From the NCBI GenBank assembly GCA_963710175.1, contig CAVPZC010000001.1, positions 2,294,001-2,358,000 of the forward strand: DNA of 64,000 nt. Reading direction: 5' to 3'. The notes beneath the pieces were generated by a model, which worked only from the letters and a program-made list of their open reading frames with translations, searched no databases and was not told where the DNA came from. Of the stretch, positions 6,399 to 15,844 are shown piece by piece; within the stretch, counting starts at the first letter, position 1, and the number at the start of each line of letters is the position of its first letter. The stretch is from Phormidesmis sp963710175. Its GTDB lineage: Bacteria; Cyanobacteriota; Cyanobacteriia; Phormidesmidales; Phormidesmidaceae. The translations under genes and the position numbers were made by a program.

Positions 6399-9131
6399 CT
6401 AAAGCCAGCTGCCCAACAAAACATAAGGAGCCCAGTAAATTGGATGCTGGTACTGAGGATCCTGGAGCATCTGCACCTGGGCTGCTCGCAGGGCACCGGA
6501 TCGGGTTGCACCGGGCTGGGTGAGCTGCCTGTAGAGATAGCCCACAAACTGAGCGGTCGCCTCATCGTTGATGGCCCACAGTGTTGCTAGCGTGCTGCGG
6601 GCACCTGCTTTAATGGCTACCCCCGCCAAACCAAGGGCGGCTCGCTGATCGCCGCTGGCCGTCTCGCAAGCGCTCAATACCAGCAGCTCAATGCTCTGGT
6701 CATCGAGGGGACGGGCTTGGAGCATCTGGCTCAGTTCTCTGACATCGATGCGGTCGTCCCAGGCAATCAGGTAGGTCTCCTCTGGCGTCGCTCCAAACTG
6801 ACCGTGAGTGGCAATATGAACAATTGGATAGGCGTTTGACGCTATGCTTTCAGGCAGCGTTTTATGCGTGAAGTTACGGTTTAAGAGCACAGTATTGTGC
6901 GGGAGAGTAGCTGTGATTTCTTCAATCTCTCGGGTGACATAGGGGAGGGGCGATCGCCCCAGTCGGCTTTCGGTCAGCCCAGCGACCAGTATGTTCAAAT
7001 CTTCTGTCTCCCAGGGTTGAGGGTTCAGCAGCTGAAGGCCGGGCGTCAGGGCAACCCCGTAGTCTTCAATTAAAAAGTGATGGCCATCGTAGAGGGCGGC
7101 CATCGGTAGACTTTGCAAAGGCCCGTCTAAAACAAACACCAGCTTGTTCACACCGCTGCTGTCAATCGTGGCGCGAGCCGGATCAATTAGCCACTGGTAA
7201 ACCACTTCAGCCGAAGCGAAATACTCTCTGCGGCTGCGGATTACCAGCTGTTGGCGCAGCTTAGCTGTAGTTTGGGCAACTGTACTCGCTGAAACCATCG
7301 TGGTAAAAGACTGCAAAGGTTGATGAGGTAGACGCAAAATCACTGCCAGCTGGTCTTCTAAGACAATCGAGTAGACAATAGCCGCCTTTGGGTCTACCTC
7401 ATTGATGTTGATCGGCTGAATATCAGCGCAGGCTTCTCTGAAGTAGTCATCTAGTTCAGCCAGGCGCAGCGATTCGATCACCGCTTGGGCGCTGGCCAGA
7501 TTTGCCTGACTGATGGTTTGACCGTCAGGCTCCGGGCGCAATAGCAGGCCGACCAGCTGACGATAGACAGGTTCTACATCTTCTCTAAATGAAAATTGAG
7601 CGCTGTCGCCGACTGCTGCCAGGTCGCCGCGCAGCTCGGCGAGAGTTGCTATTGCCCGACGATAGGCATCGAGCGCTTTTTGCCTGGACTGCTGCGGATT
7701 GCCAGGGGCCTGCCAGAGTCTGCCAAGCTGCCACTGCCACTGGTAGATCAAGCCCTCAGCGCCCAAGCTATAGCTGAGGCTCAAAGCCTGCTGAGTCAGA
7801 TCTTGGGCCATGGCCCACTGCTGGGTCTGCTCATAGACCTGGCCCAAGGTACCGGTTGCATAGGCCTCGGCTTTGATGTCTCCTAGGCTATGGGCTTGCT
7901 GGCTGGCCCGGCGTAGCTGCTGGGCAATCGTCATCCAGCTTGGCTCCAGACTGGTCGCGTTAGCCTGCTTTAGCTTGATCAGGCTGTGAGCCCAATTGAC
8001 CTGATGGTAAATGGCCGTTCGGCTGGGCGGCAGACTGTCAAATTGAGATTGAATAGTGGGCCATAGCTCAGCGGCGGCAGGCCACTGAGCAGTCTTTACC
8101 GACAGTGCTAACTGGGCCAGCTGAATGGGCATGAGCTGGGCTGCTAAGGGCCTTTGATGGGCGCTGGCGTCATCGCTTAAGCTGATCATTGCCTGCTGAT
8201 AGAAATCTTGGGCGGCAGCGATGTCGCCCTGATCGTAGGCGGTGTAACCCAGGCTGAGTAAGGTTGCACTCACTTCTATAGGCAGGTCGTAAACTCGGGC
8301 GATCGCCAAGCTCTGGGTCAGCGCCGTCTGGGCATCGGTGAGCTGACCGCTCAACCGGAGGATTTCTCCGAGCCGCCTAAGGGTGATGGCTTTGAGAGGG
8401 GAGGGGGGCTGATTGGCCATGGTTGCCATGACGCCAGTGAGCTGCTCTAGGGCCTGACGGTAAAACCCCAGTTCTCGTAGGGCCTGGGCCTGATTGATGC
8501 GGGCGCGATCACTGCCAGTGACATCACCGCTTTGGCGATAGGCCATTTCAGCCTGCTGCCAGGTCTCTAAAGATTGCTGAGAGCGGCCCAGGGCCATTTG
8601 TAAGCTGCCTTGAGCCATCAGTGCTTGGGCTTTCGCTTGCTCAATCTGCTGCTCAGGCACAGTGAGTTGAGCCACCAGCTGTAGGCTGGCGGTGACGGCG
8701 GCCTGCGCATCTGCCCAGTGGCCTAGCTGCTGACGGGCCAGCGAAAGGTTGCTCAGGGCGCTGGCCTGGGCGGCATAGTTTTGCTGGGCAGCGCGGCTTT
8801 GCGCCAGATCTTTCCAAAGGGCGATCGCTGCTGAAAATTCGCCGTCTAGATACAGCTGTCTGGCCTGCTGCTCTCTCTGGTCGAGGGTGAGTTGGGAGGG
8901 GCTCTGCGGGCTGCTTTGGCTGTCGGCTGAGGGGATAGCTGTCCTTTGAGCGATCGCTGGCTGATAAAACCCGCTGAGCGAGCCCGAAAAAGGGACGACA
9001 GGCCATCCAGACCCGCAAAAGCTGATCACCAGCCCTAAAAAGGTAGCGATTGAAATCCTCAGTAGTTTATGTCTCAGTCCGCGCTTCAGGTTACGCCTCA
9101 GCCCGCGCCTTAGTCTCAGCCACTTTCGCAT
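6399..9131 (-). CDS. CHAT-domain protein with TPR repeats, exported
   Basis: 910 aa. The basic N-terminus followed by a hydrophobic helix (about 22-45) and a QPAIAQ end looks like a signal peptide. Residues about 75-520 are tetratricopeptide-like helical repeats (for example ARQLYLDGEFSAAIALWKDL). The C-terminal about 250 residues are a CHAT domain, a caspase/separase-like fold, with catalytic His776 (HIATHGQF) and Cys822 (LVLSACETASG) both intact, so it could be an active protease. The FHA exoprotein gene lies 25 bp upstream on the same strand, probably co-transcribed. CHAT-TPR proteins often neighbour FHA, DUF928 and CHASE2 genes in cyanobacteria, as here. Substrate unknown. Confidence 0.9.
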   Translation of the reverse strand: MRKWLRLRRGLRRNLKRGLRHKLLRISIATFLGLVISFCGSGWPVVPFSGSLSGFYQPAIAQRTAIPSADSQSSPQSPSQLTLDQREQQARQLYLDGEFSAAIALWKDLAQSRAAQQNYAAQASALSNLSLARQQLGHWADAQAAVTASLQLVAQLTVPEQQIEQAKAQALMAQGSLQMALGRSQQSLETWQQAEMAYRQSGDVTGSDRARINQAQALRELGFYRQALEQLTGVMATMANQPPSPLKAITLRRLGEILRLSGQLTDAQTALTQSLAIARVYDLPIEVSATLLSLGYTAYDQGDIAAAQDFYQQAMISLSDDASAHQRPLAAQLMPIQLAQLALSVKTAQWPAAAELWPTIQSQFDSLPPSRTAIYHQVNWAHSLIKLKQANATSLEPSWMTIAQQLRRASQQAHSLGDIKAEAYATGTLGQVYEQTQQWAMAQDLTQQALSLSYSLGAEGLIYQWQWQLGRLWQAPGNPQQSRQKALDAYRRAIATLAELRGDLAAVGDSAQFSFREDVEPVYRQLVGLLLRPEPDGQTISQANLASAQAVIESLRLAELDDYFREACADIQPININEVDPKAAIVYSIVLEDQLAVILRLPHQPLQSFTTMVSASTVAQTTAKLRQQLVIRSRREYFASAEVVYQWLIDPARATIDSSGVNKLVFVLDGPLQSLPMAALYDGHHFLIEDYGVALTPGLQLLNPQPWETEDLNILVAGLTESRLGRSPLPYVTREIEEITATLPHNTVLLNRNFTHKTLPESIASNAYPIVHIATHGQFGATPEETYLIAWDDRIDVRELSQMLQARPLDDQSIELLVLSACETASGDQRAALGLAGVAIKAGARSTLATLWAINDEATAQFVGYLYRQLTQPGATRSGALRAAQVQMLQDPQYQHPIYWAPYVLLGSWL

Positions 9132-9156
9132 CGTGAAAACTCCTTAGCGATGGGCC

Positions 9157-11304
9157 TCACCTGGCGCACTGAGCAACCGTCTGGCCGATGCCATTCTCTG
9201 CTCGCTGAGGCGGCACGATCAGCACAATCTGATTTTGATCGTCAGTTGTCCAGCCGCTGGCTTCAGTCCATTGGCTCGGCTCAGCCTGGTTTTCTAGCTG
9301 GTAGCTAGCTGGTGTGTCGCTGTTTGGCAGCGGGGCCGATGAGACCGGCCCCAGTCGGTCTAATGCTGAAGGGCTACGGCTACGGCTCTCGCCCAAATCA
9401 ACCAGTGGCGATGTTATTTCTACTGCTTCGGTAGGCGCTGCCGGTAGACCGCCGCGCCCGGTGATGACAAAGCGATTTCCTTTAGCCTGGCATCCCTGAA
9501 CAACATCAGCGTCACTCTCTAGCACTTGCCCGGGCAGCTCTATCAGGGTTTGATCGACATCGGTGGCCAGCTGGTTGACAGCGATTGTACCGCTCACCCC
9601 AAATTCAGAACTGGCGTCAATGTCGTTGGTTCTATTGCCGGCGATCGCCCGTCTTTCGTCGATGCCATACAGCCCTTTGGTTTCGATAATAATATTACCG
9701 CCGCGTCCTTGAGCGGCTCTAGCGATGATGTCGCTATCTTCCAAAAGACTGGCCACTATAAAATCCGACTTAATCGTGATATTGCCCCCATTGCCGGTAC
9801 CGTCGCCTATGCCTGCCTGAGCAGAAATCAGGCTGCCCCGACGCAGTACGAGCCCTGCCAAACCTTCTAGCTGAATATTACCGCCGTCGCTGAAGGCCGC
9901 CGTCGCGGTTAGTCGGGCACCGTTATCTAGCCTGAGCGACCTGGCCCTCACTGCCAAATTTCCCGAATCGCCGCTGCCAAAACTGTCAACGGACACCCCC
10001 GCGCCATCGCTAATATTCAGCTGATCTGCATTGATAGCCAGACTGCCGCCCGCACCAGATCCATAGCTTACCGCCTGAATTTGCGCACCATTGGTGACGG
10101 TGAGCTGACGGGTGTTGATCGTCAGGTCGCCGCCAGCCCCCGAGCCTTCCGTCGATGTGGTGATCAGGCTGGGCACAGAGCGTCTCGTTCCGCTGAGCGT
10201 GACTGACTCTGAGGCGTTGATGGTCAGCGTGCCGCCATTGCCCGCCCCAAAAGTACCGCCAGAGATCAGCGCGCCTGACTCGACTGTTAATTGCCGAGTC
10301 GTAATATTTAAGCTAGCGCCGTCACCGACGAAGGCTGAAAAAAGGATGCCTGTGCCAGCAATGGCTACAGATTCACTTGCGCTAAGCGCTATCGATCCGG
10401 TTGATGCGCTGCCCAAGCTCAGGTTAACGATTGCTGACTGCTCTGCGATTGTGAGGCTACGACCCTGAAGCGCGATGCGCCCGCCCTCACCGCTGGCATC
10501 GACCAAGGATCTGCCGGTGATCTGGATATCTCCAAAAGCTTGGGTATCCGCGTAGCCCAGTGTGAATTCGGGCGAAAGTGAGACCTGACTATTGGCAGTG
10601 ACGCTGCCAACTTCTATCTGGCCGCTGCTAGCCGTGAGGCTGCCGTTCTCCAAAGCCACAAAACCGCCGACTAACGCCAGCGTTCTGCCAGCGTCCACCC
10701 GTAGACCAGCCGGCTCTCCCAATGCGTTACTGGGTACCGCTGGGCTAGCCTGAGACCGGTTGATAATAGGGCCTGGGCGATCGCCAAAGCCTAGTCCAAT
10801 CGGAGTGCTCACCCTCAGCATCGGCAGCGTGCTTTCTGTAGCGCTAAATCGCGTGCCGTCTGAAAATACTACGCTGTCAGCAGTGCTGACGACAAAAGAG
10901 CCTGGGCTCACTAACGCGGCCTGAGCCCCAAAGGTGACACCCTGAGGGTTGATTAAAAAAAAGTTGGCCTGGCCACCACCTGCTACAGCCAGCGTGCCTT
11001 CGATATTAGAGGCGGCGCTGGAAACTCGGGTAAATATGTTAGCTGCCCCCCCATCGACAAACGTAACGGTGACACCTGCTGGAATACTAAACTCACTGAA
11101 GCTGTGAAAGAGGCTGTCGTCTAGTCGGCTGCTGCCCAGTACCGTACAGTCTGACGCACATTCTATTCCGCCAATGAGGGTGGTCTGCGTCGTTCCATCT
11201 GGCCTGACTCTGAGCGGCTCACTCTGAGCGGCTCGCTCAAGGCTATGAAAAGCAATCGCAAAACTGCTTAAGAGCAAAGGTATAAAAAAATACTTTTTCA
11301 TCAT
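9157..11304 (-). CDS. Filamentous-haemagglutinin-type exoprotein (two-partner secretion TpsA)
   Basis: 715 aa with an N-terminal signal peptide (MMKKYFFIPLLLSSFAIAF). The TPS secretion domain occupies about residues 33-200, including the hallmark NFFLINPQGVTFG. The remainder is a series of beta-helix repeats (TVESGALISGG, GGTLTINASESVTLSGT, GGSLAINADQLNISDG). Such proteins are threaded through an outer-membrane TpsB pore. No TpsB gene is present in this window, so its partner must be elsewhere. The C-terminus (NQIVLIVPPQRAENG) has no anchor motif that I recognise. It is expressed ahead of the CHAT protein. Confidence 0.9.
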   Translation of the reverse strand: MMKKYFFIPLLLSSFAIAFHSLERAAQSEPLRVRPDGTTQTTLIGGIECASDCTVLGSSRLDDSLFHSFSEFSIPAGVTVTFVDGGAANIFTRVSSAASNIEGTLAVAGGGQANFFLINPQGVTFGAQAALVSPGSFVVSTADSVVFSDGTRFSATESTLPMLRVSTPIGLGFGDRPGPIINRSQASPAVPSNALGEPAGLRVDAGRTLALVGGFVALENGSLTASSGQIEVGSVTANSQVSLSPEFTLGYADTQAFGDIQITGRSLVDASGEGGRIALQGRSLTIAEQSAIVNLSLGSASTGSIALSASESVAIAGTGILFSAFVGDGASLNITTRQLTVESGALISGGTFGAGNGGTLTINASESVTLSGTRRSVPSLITTSTEGSGAGGDLTINTRQLTVTNGAQIQAVSYGSGAGGSLAINADQLNISDGAGVSVDSFGSGDSGNLAVRARSLRLDNGARLTATAAFSDGGNIQLEGLAGLVLRRGSLISAQAGIGDGTGNGGNITIKSDFIVASLLEDSDIIARAAQGRGGNIIIETKGLYGIDERRAIAGNRTNDIDASSEFGVSGTIAVNQLATDVDQTLIELPGQVLESDADVVQGCQAKGNRFVITGRGGLPAAPTEAVEITSPLVDLGESRSRSPSALDRLGPVSSAPLPNSDTPASYQLENQAEPSQWTEASGWTTDDQNQIVLIVPPQRAENGIGQTVAQCAR

Positions 11305-11480
11305 GAGAGCTTACCAGAAGACAGAAATTGGAAAGAGGGTTATCGTCAGTCTATAGAAGCCAACAGTAACCCGGCTCAATTTATGACTCTGCGAAAGCTA
11401 GTGATAGGACACTATATCAATCAATTATTTCTAATATGACTATTCGTCAAATCCTTCAGTGAGTCAGTTTAGTAAACTGT

Positions 11481-11515
11481 AAAAAAAGACCCTAAACTAA
11501 CAGCGCTCAGGGTCT
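11481..11515 (-). terminator. Rho-independent terminator after the small exported peptide gene
   Basis: On the minus strand AGACCCT pairs with AGGGTCT across a 15-base loop and is followed by seven T residues. It lies just downstream of the 65-aa peptide gene, so that gene is probably a separate monocistronic unit from the FHA/CHAT pair. Confidence 0.8.
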
Positions 11516-11558
11516 AAATAAAAACTATCTCAAATCTTAAACTTCAAACTGGTTTGAC

Positions 11559-11756
11559 CTATACGCATATCCAACCGTAGCCAGGAACACGGAAACAGTA
11601 GTTCAATTCAGTCGCTAGCTGGTCGCTTGAAGCGGTAACTTCAGGCGCAGATATTGACAGATCGCCGGTCTGAGCTTTAACGGCAGTAGGGATGGCGATC
11701 GCCGCTGCGACAGCCAGTGCAACTGTTAATGATTTAGCGACACTAAAATTCATCAT
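11559..11756 (-). CDS. Small exported peptide with two C-terminal cysteines
   Basis: 65 aa. A Lys-containing start, a hydrophobic stretch (LTVALAVAAAIAIP) and the VKAQ/T cleavage-like site give a clear signal peptide. The predicted mature peptide is only about 36 residues, acidic, and ends YCFRVPGYGWICV, where two Cys flank an aromatic/Gly stretch and could form a disulfide loop. It has its own terminator downstream. It sits between the FHA/CHAT operon and DUF928. I know no family for it; a surface or signalling peptide is a guess. Confidence 0.7.
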   Translation of the reverse strand: MMNFSVAKSLTVALAVAAAIAIPTAVKAQTGDLSISAPEVTASSDQLATELNYCFRVPGYGWICV

Positions 11757-12315
11757 TAAAAACCTAAGCTAATGGGGAAACATAACCTGGAAGAACCCGC
11801 TTGGTAGCGGGCTAGATGCTTCAGAATAATAAGCTAGTTTTAAAGGTGAGCAAACAGTGTTGCCCTGTATATTAAAAGTAATAAATAATACACTCAATAT
11901 CGGTATTTACCGATAAATCCCTAACGCCAAGGCGTAAGCTCGAAGCAGACTGCATTTTTTGTGGTTACTTTAATGCTGTGATGAGGCTGCTAAATATGTA
12001 TTTAATTGAATATGTATCTAAATTAAATACGTGTCTAATTGAATAGGTACCTATTAGAGCATTCGTTAATAAGCTTGAAATGATGTGTACTTGCTGCTTT
12101 TGCAAAGGCTGAATCGAAGAATCACTTAGAAGGATCTGCGTGAAGTCTTGCGTATTTTGACGAGATCTCTATCCGCCTATCCTTCTATCCTCGGTATCTT
12201 CTCTGTTCTGTTGCCAAGAAGACTGTTCTTAGAATGTGAAGAGATCTCGAAGCGAGGGATCTACAAATGTAAAGATGTCTCGGCATTCGTTACATAATGA
12301 TAGTTAACTAAAGGC
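11757..12315. other. AT-rich intergenic region with short iterated sequence
   Basis: Divergent promoter region between the small peptide gene and DUF928. At 11997-12045 there are three successive 16-17 bp units of the form yGTrTyTAATTGAATA, then a partial fourth ending GGTACCTATT. No gene is visible. They could be regulator-binding iterons or simple AT-rich drift. Confidence 0.5.
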
Positions 12316-13146
12316 ATGGTTATGAAAAGATTTACCTGTGCGGCTACTTGTCTCAGCTTAAGTAGTTTGATCGGTCTGACAGCTACTGCATCCGCTGGCT
12401 GGGCATCTACAGCTGAGACTAGAATCGGCACTCAAGAGACCAGCGCTCACGAAATCAGCACTTCAGAAATTAGTGCTAAAGAGCAGGGCAATGGCGATTT
12501 GCAACAGGGCGTACCTGGGCGGCGAGTGGGCGGCGGCACCCGAGGTGAGCAGATTTTTGCCAGTGCCACTGCCTCGCTCGCTGCGCTGGTCACCGCTAAT
12601 AATTTGAGCGTCACTACAGCAACTTACCCGACTTTGCTGTTCTACGTACCGGAAATGGTTTCGACCAACCGCGTTGAATTTGTCTTGCGAGATAGTCGTG
12701 ACGAGCTGATTTACGAAACTACATATCAGCTGGGCCGGGAGGGTGGTTTGGTCAGTGTGGAGACAGTTGGGGCCATACTGCCTCTCACTCTAAACGAAGA
12801 CTATCAGTGGTACTTTTCCGTTGTTCCTGACGCAGACGACCGGGCCAATGATGTCGTGGTAGAGGGTCGCATCCGGCGGGTGGAGCAGTCTGCCTGGCTC
12901 GCTCAGCAGCAGGTCGCTACCACCGTGCTCGCTCAGCTGGCGATCGCCCCCCCCTTACGAAAAGCTAGGCTGCTCTACCAGCAGGCAAATCTATGGCACG
13001 ATGCGGCGCTAATACTCGACGATCTGCGCCAGCATGAGCCAGATAATCCGGCGGTCGCCGCTGAGTGGGATCAGCTGCTCGAATCAGTAGATCTGTTGCC
13101 TTTTTTAGAAGACCATCCTGCTCCCATTCAGGTGGGCTCAAACTGA
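12316..13146 (+). CDS. DUF928 domain-containing exported protein
   Basis: Signal peptide in the first 30 residues (LSSLIGLTATASAGWASTA). A Ser/Glu-rich low-complexity segment follows (HEISTSEISAKEQ), then the DUF928 core: GRRVGGGTRG, the TYPTLLFYVPE segment, EFVLRD and DYQWYFSV. The C-terminus is helical and may be TPR-like (YQQANLWHDAALILDDL). Function is not known; the domain is nearly restricted to cyanobacteria and typically neighbours CHASE2 and CHAT/FHA genes. A second ATG at codon 3 is an equally good start. Its last 19 bases overlap, tail to tail, the end of the CHASE2 gene. Confidence 0.9.
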   Translation: MVMKRFTCAATCLSLSSLIGLTATASAGWASTAETRIGTQETSAHEISTSEISAKEQGNGDLQQGVPGRRVGGGTRGEQIFASATASLAALVTANNLSVTTATYPTLLFYVPEMVSTNRVEFVLRDSRDELIYETTYQLGREGGLVSVETVGAILPLTLNEDYQWYFSVVPDADDRANDVVVEGRIRRVEQSAWLAQQQVATTVLAQLAIAPPLRKARLLYQQANLWHDAALILDDLRQHEPDNPAVAAEWDQLLESVDLLPFLEDHPAPIQVGSN

Positions 13147-15710
13147 CTGGCTAACAGAGATTCAGCGGCTGGTGACGACAGCGGCCTGTCAAAGAGATAG
13201 CCCTGCCCATATTCGCACTGCAAGCCCTGCAATTGATTAACTTGATCAGCGCTCTCAATGCCTTCAGCCACGACATCCATGCCCAGATTGTGGCCCAGAG
13301 AAATGATGGTCTTTACCAGCTCAGCAGTACCGCCAGGCGCAGTCATCTCCATGACAAACGAACGATCAATCTTCAGCGTATCAATGGGGAAACGGTGGAG
13401 ATAGCTCAAGGATGAGTAGCCTGTGCCAAAGTCGTCAATTCCCAGGCGCAGCCGCAGTGCCTTGAGCTGCAAAAGAACCTCAATTGACGCTTCGACATCG
13501 TCCATCACCACGCTTTCAGTTAGCTCTAGTCTTAAGCTGCCAGGCGCTAGACCGGTTTCTCCTAAAATATGGTCAATTTGCGCTACCAGCCCCGGCTGGG
13601 CAAACTGCCGTCCTGAGAGATTGACACTGATAAAAGGGGTTTTACCAGGAAACTGCTGATGCCACCTTTGGGCCTGCCGGCAGGCCACCTCTAGCACCCA
13701 TTGTCCAATAGGGATAATCAGGCCGGTATCTTCAGCAACGGGTATAAATGCGCCAGGCTGCACCATGCCCTTATCTGGGTGCTGCCAGCGAATCAAAGCT
13801 TCAAAGCCTGCTAGCGTCATTGTCTTAAGACAGATAATAGGCTGATAGTACAGCAAAAACTCCTGGCGATCTAACGCTTCACGCAGGTCGGCTTCTAGCC
13901 ACAGCCGGTGGGATAGCTGAGTGCGCATATCGGCGGCAAAAATCTCACATCGGCCCCGACCTTTAGCCTTAGCGCGAGACATGGCGGTCTGTGCGTCTCG
14001 CAGCAGATCTTCGGCACTCAGCACGTAGTCAGTGTGCGGGTCAACGGCGCTAAAGGCAATCCCTGTACTCACAGTCGGAAACAGTCGCTGACTGCCTAGA
14101 TCGATGGGTTCAGACACCTGTTGACTGAGTACTTTGGCCAGGCTGATGGCGAACTCTGCGTAACCGATACCCAGCAGCACTACAAATTCGTCGCCTGCAA
14201 CGCGGGCAATAACTGCTGTAGGCGGTGAGCTTTGCTGAAGTCGTTTGGCTGTCATTTGCAGCAGGTGATCGCCAATCTGGGAGCCAAAGGTCTCATTGAA
14301 TGCTCTGAACCTGTCAATGCCTAGCAAAATCACCGCGACAGCCTGATCGGGCTGTCGCTTTTGCAGCTTTTGCAGTACCTGAGTTAATCGGGACCGGTTG
14401 GGCAGCTGGGTGACCGCGTCATAAAAAGCTTTGCGAAATTCTTTGTAGGCCATCAGGCCGGCCACTGTCAGACCGAAAGCTGCCATCGGCAATATCCAGG
14501 GCACCCAAACTGCCTGCGTAAACAGCAGCCAGGTAATAGTCGCTAGCCCGACTAATCCGGCTGCTGTAGAGAGACCGACGGCGCGCAAATCAGAAAACCG
14601 CCACGATAACAGGCCGCCGCCGAGCCCCCACAGATATACCCAGATCGCCTCTGCCCACTGAGGCCACACGCCCAGCAGCGATCGCTTATCTAAAACGGCG
14701 CTGAGCATTTGACGAGTCATTTGGGCATGGAGAGCCACCCCCGAAACCAGCAGTTGATCTTTGGCGACCGCGCTGAAAGGGGTATAGAACAGGTCCTTTT
14801 GGCTAGGCGCTGTTGTCCCAATCAGAACGACTTTGCCCTCAATCCAGCGGGGGTCAAAATCTCCTGATAGGACCTGAGTGAGCGAAAGCTGTCGGGCTAC
14901 CTTTGCCGGTGAGAAATAGCGCACTAGCGTTTGGTAGCCGGTGGCGTCAATGGTTTGATAGCCGCCCGCATCCGCTTCGATGCGCTGAAAACGAGTGTTG
15001 CCTACTTTTAGCGCATCTGATTCGGGGGTGATAGCCATGCCCTGACTGGTCAAAAATTTTTCAACGAGCCGTAGAGAAAATGAGTAGAGCTGCTGGTCGC
15101 CCAAGGCTGCAAACATAAAGTTACGCCGCACCACCCCATCGGGATCGATGACAAAATCGTTGAAGCCCACCCGGCTCTCTGGCACCTCAAGCGGTGAGGG
15201 CACCTCCGCCGCGCCTACTTCATCAAGCTTCATGATGGTGACTACATTTTGCCGCTGAAGTTGCGCTGTTAAGGCCTCAGTTCCTGGCTCATGCGGTATG
15301 TCTCGGTAAATATCTAGCCCGATCACCTGCGGGCTATGCTGCTGTAGCTCTGAGAGCGCCTGGGCAAATATTTGATCGGAAAACGGCCACTGTTTTTGGG
15401 TCCGAATGTCTGCTTCGGTAATGGCAACAACAACAACCTGCTGCCGCGCAACGTAGGTATTGGCCGATAGGCGATCACTCTGAGCTGTCAGCCGTGTGAA
15501 CAGATCAAACGCATTGAGTTCGGACGCCTGAAAGAGCCCGAGCTGCGCCAGCGCAATCAGCAGCGTAGCAGCTGCACTGCTCAGCGCGATCGCCTGCCAC
15601 AAACTGCACTCACGTCTGTGGCCAACCCGATGCTTTAAGGGCAGGCGTCGCTTTTGAGAAGCGTTCACCTGCCTCAGAAGGCTTCTTATCATCCGAACAG
15701 CCACAGTCAT
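13128..15710 (-). CDS. CHASE2 sensor with GGDEF and EAL domains (cyclic-di-GMP turnover)
   Basis: 860 aa. One N-terminal transmembrane helix (about 40-60), an extracytoplasmic CHASE2 domain (about 65-340; IGLDIYRDIP, VVLIGTTAPSQKD), then three membrane helices (about 355-425). The GGDEF domain (about 435-590) has AGDEF (505-509) in place of GGDEF, so cyclase activity is uncertain. The EAL domain (about 605-850) keeps EAL (637-639), LELTES, DDFGTGYSS, KIDRSF and AEGIE, so phosphodiesterase activity is likely. It would couple an external signal to c-di-GMP level, a control of polysaccharide and surface behaviour, which fits its neighbours. Confidence 0.93.
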   Translation of the reverse strand: MTVAVRMIRSLLRQVNASQKRRLPLKHRVGHRRECSLWQAIALSSAAATLLIALAQLGLFQASELNAFDLFTRLTAQSDRLSANTYVARQQVVVVAITEADIRTQKQWPFSDQIFAQALSELQQHSPQVIGLDIYRDIPHEPGTEALTAQLQRQNVVTIMKLDEVGAAEVPSPLEVPESRVGFNDFVIDPDGVVRRNFMFAALGDQQLYSFSLRLVEKFLTSQGMAITPESDALKVGNTRFQRIEADAGGYQTIDATGYQTLVRYFSPAKVARQLSLTQVLSGDFDPRWIEGKVVLIGTTAPSQKDLFYTPFSAVAKDQLLVSGVALHAQMTRQMLSAVLDKRSLLGVWPQWAEAIWVYLWGLGGGLLSWRFSDLRAVGLSTAAGLVGLATITWLLFTQAVWVPWILPMAAFGLTVAGLMAYKEFRKAFYDAVTQLPNRSRLTQVLQKLQKRQPDQAVAVILLGIDRFRAFNETFGSQIGDHLLQMTAKRLQQSSPPTAVIARVAGDEFVVLLGIGYAEFAISLAKVLSQQVSEPIDLGSQRLFPTVSTGIAFSAVDPHTDYVLSAEDLLRDAQTAMSRAKAKGRGRCEIFAADMRTQLSHRLWLEADLREALDRQEFLLYYQPIICLKTMTLAGFEALIRWQHPDKGMVQPGAFIPVAEDTGLIIPIGQWVLEVACRQAQRWHQQFPGKTPFISVNLSGRQFAQPGLVAQIDHILGETGLAPGSLRLELTESVVMDDVEASIEVLLQLKALRLRLGIDDFGTGYSSLSYLHRFPIDTLKIDRSFVMEMTAPGGTAELVKTIISLGHNLGMDVVAEGIESADQVNQLQGLQCEYGQGYLFDRPLSSPAAESLLASQFEPT

Positions 15711-15844
15711 GACCAGAGTAAATAGCAGGACTCTGATTCTAAGGTGCCCAGCCGAAAATTGTAGCGGCAGGGGGGACAGTAAGCGTCAGCATTGAAGTAC
15801 CGGGTTAAGGACATCTGAAACCCACTCAAGCTAGCAGGTCTGGA

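Noticed and set aside
9526..10468. Several 100-118 codon frames opposite the FHA gene
   Set aside because: They are antisense shadows of the repetitive beta-helix coding sequence.
12316..15710. DUF928 and CHASE2 genes as one operon
   Set aside because: They lie on opposite strands and overlap tail to tail by 19 bases, so they cannot be co-transcribed.
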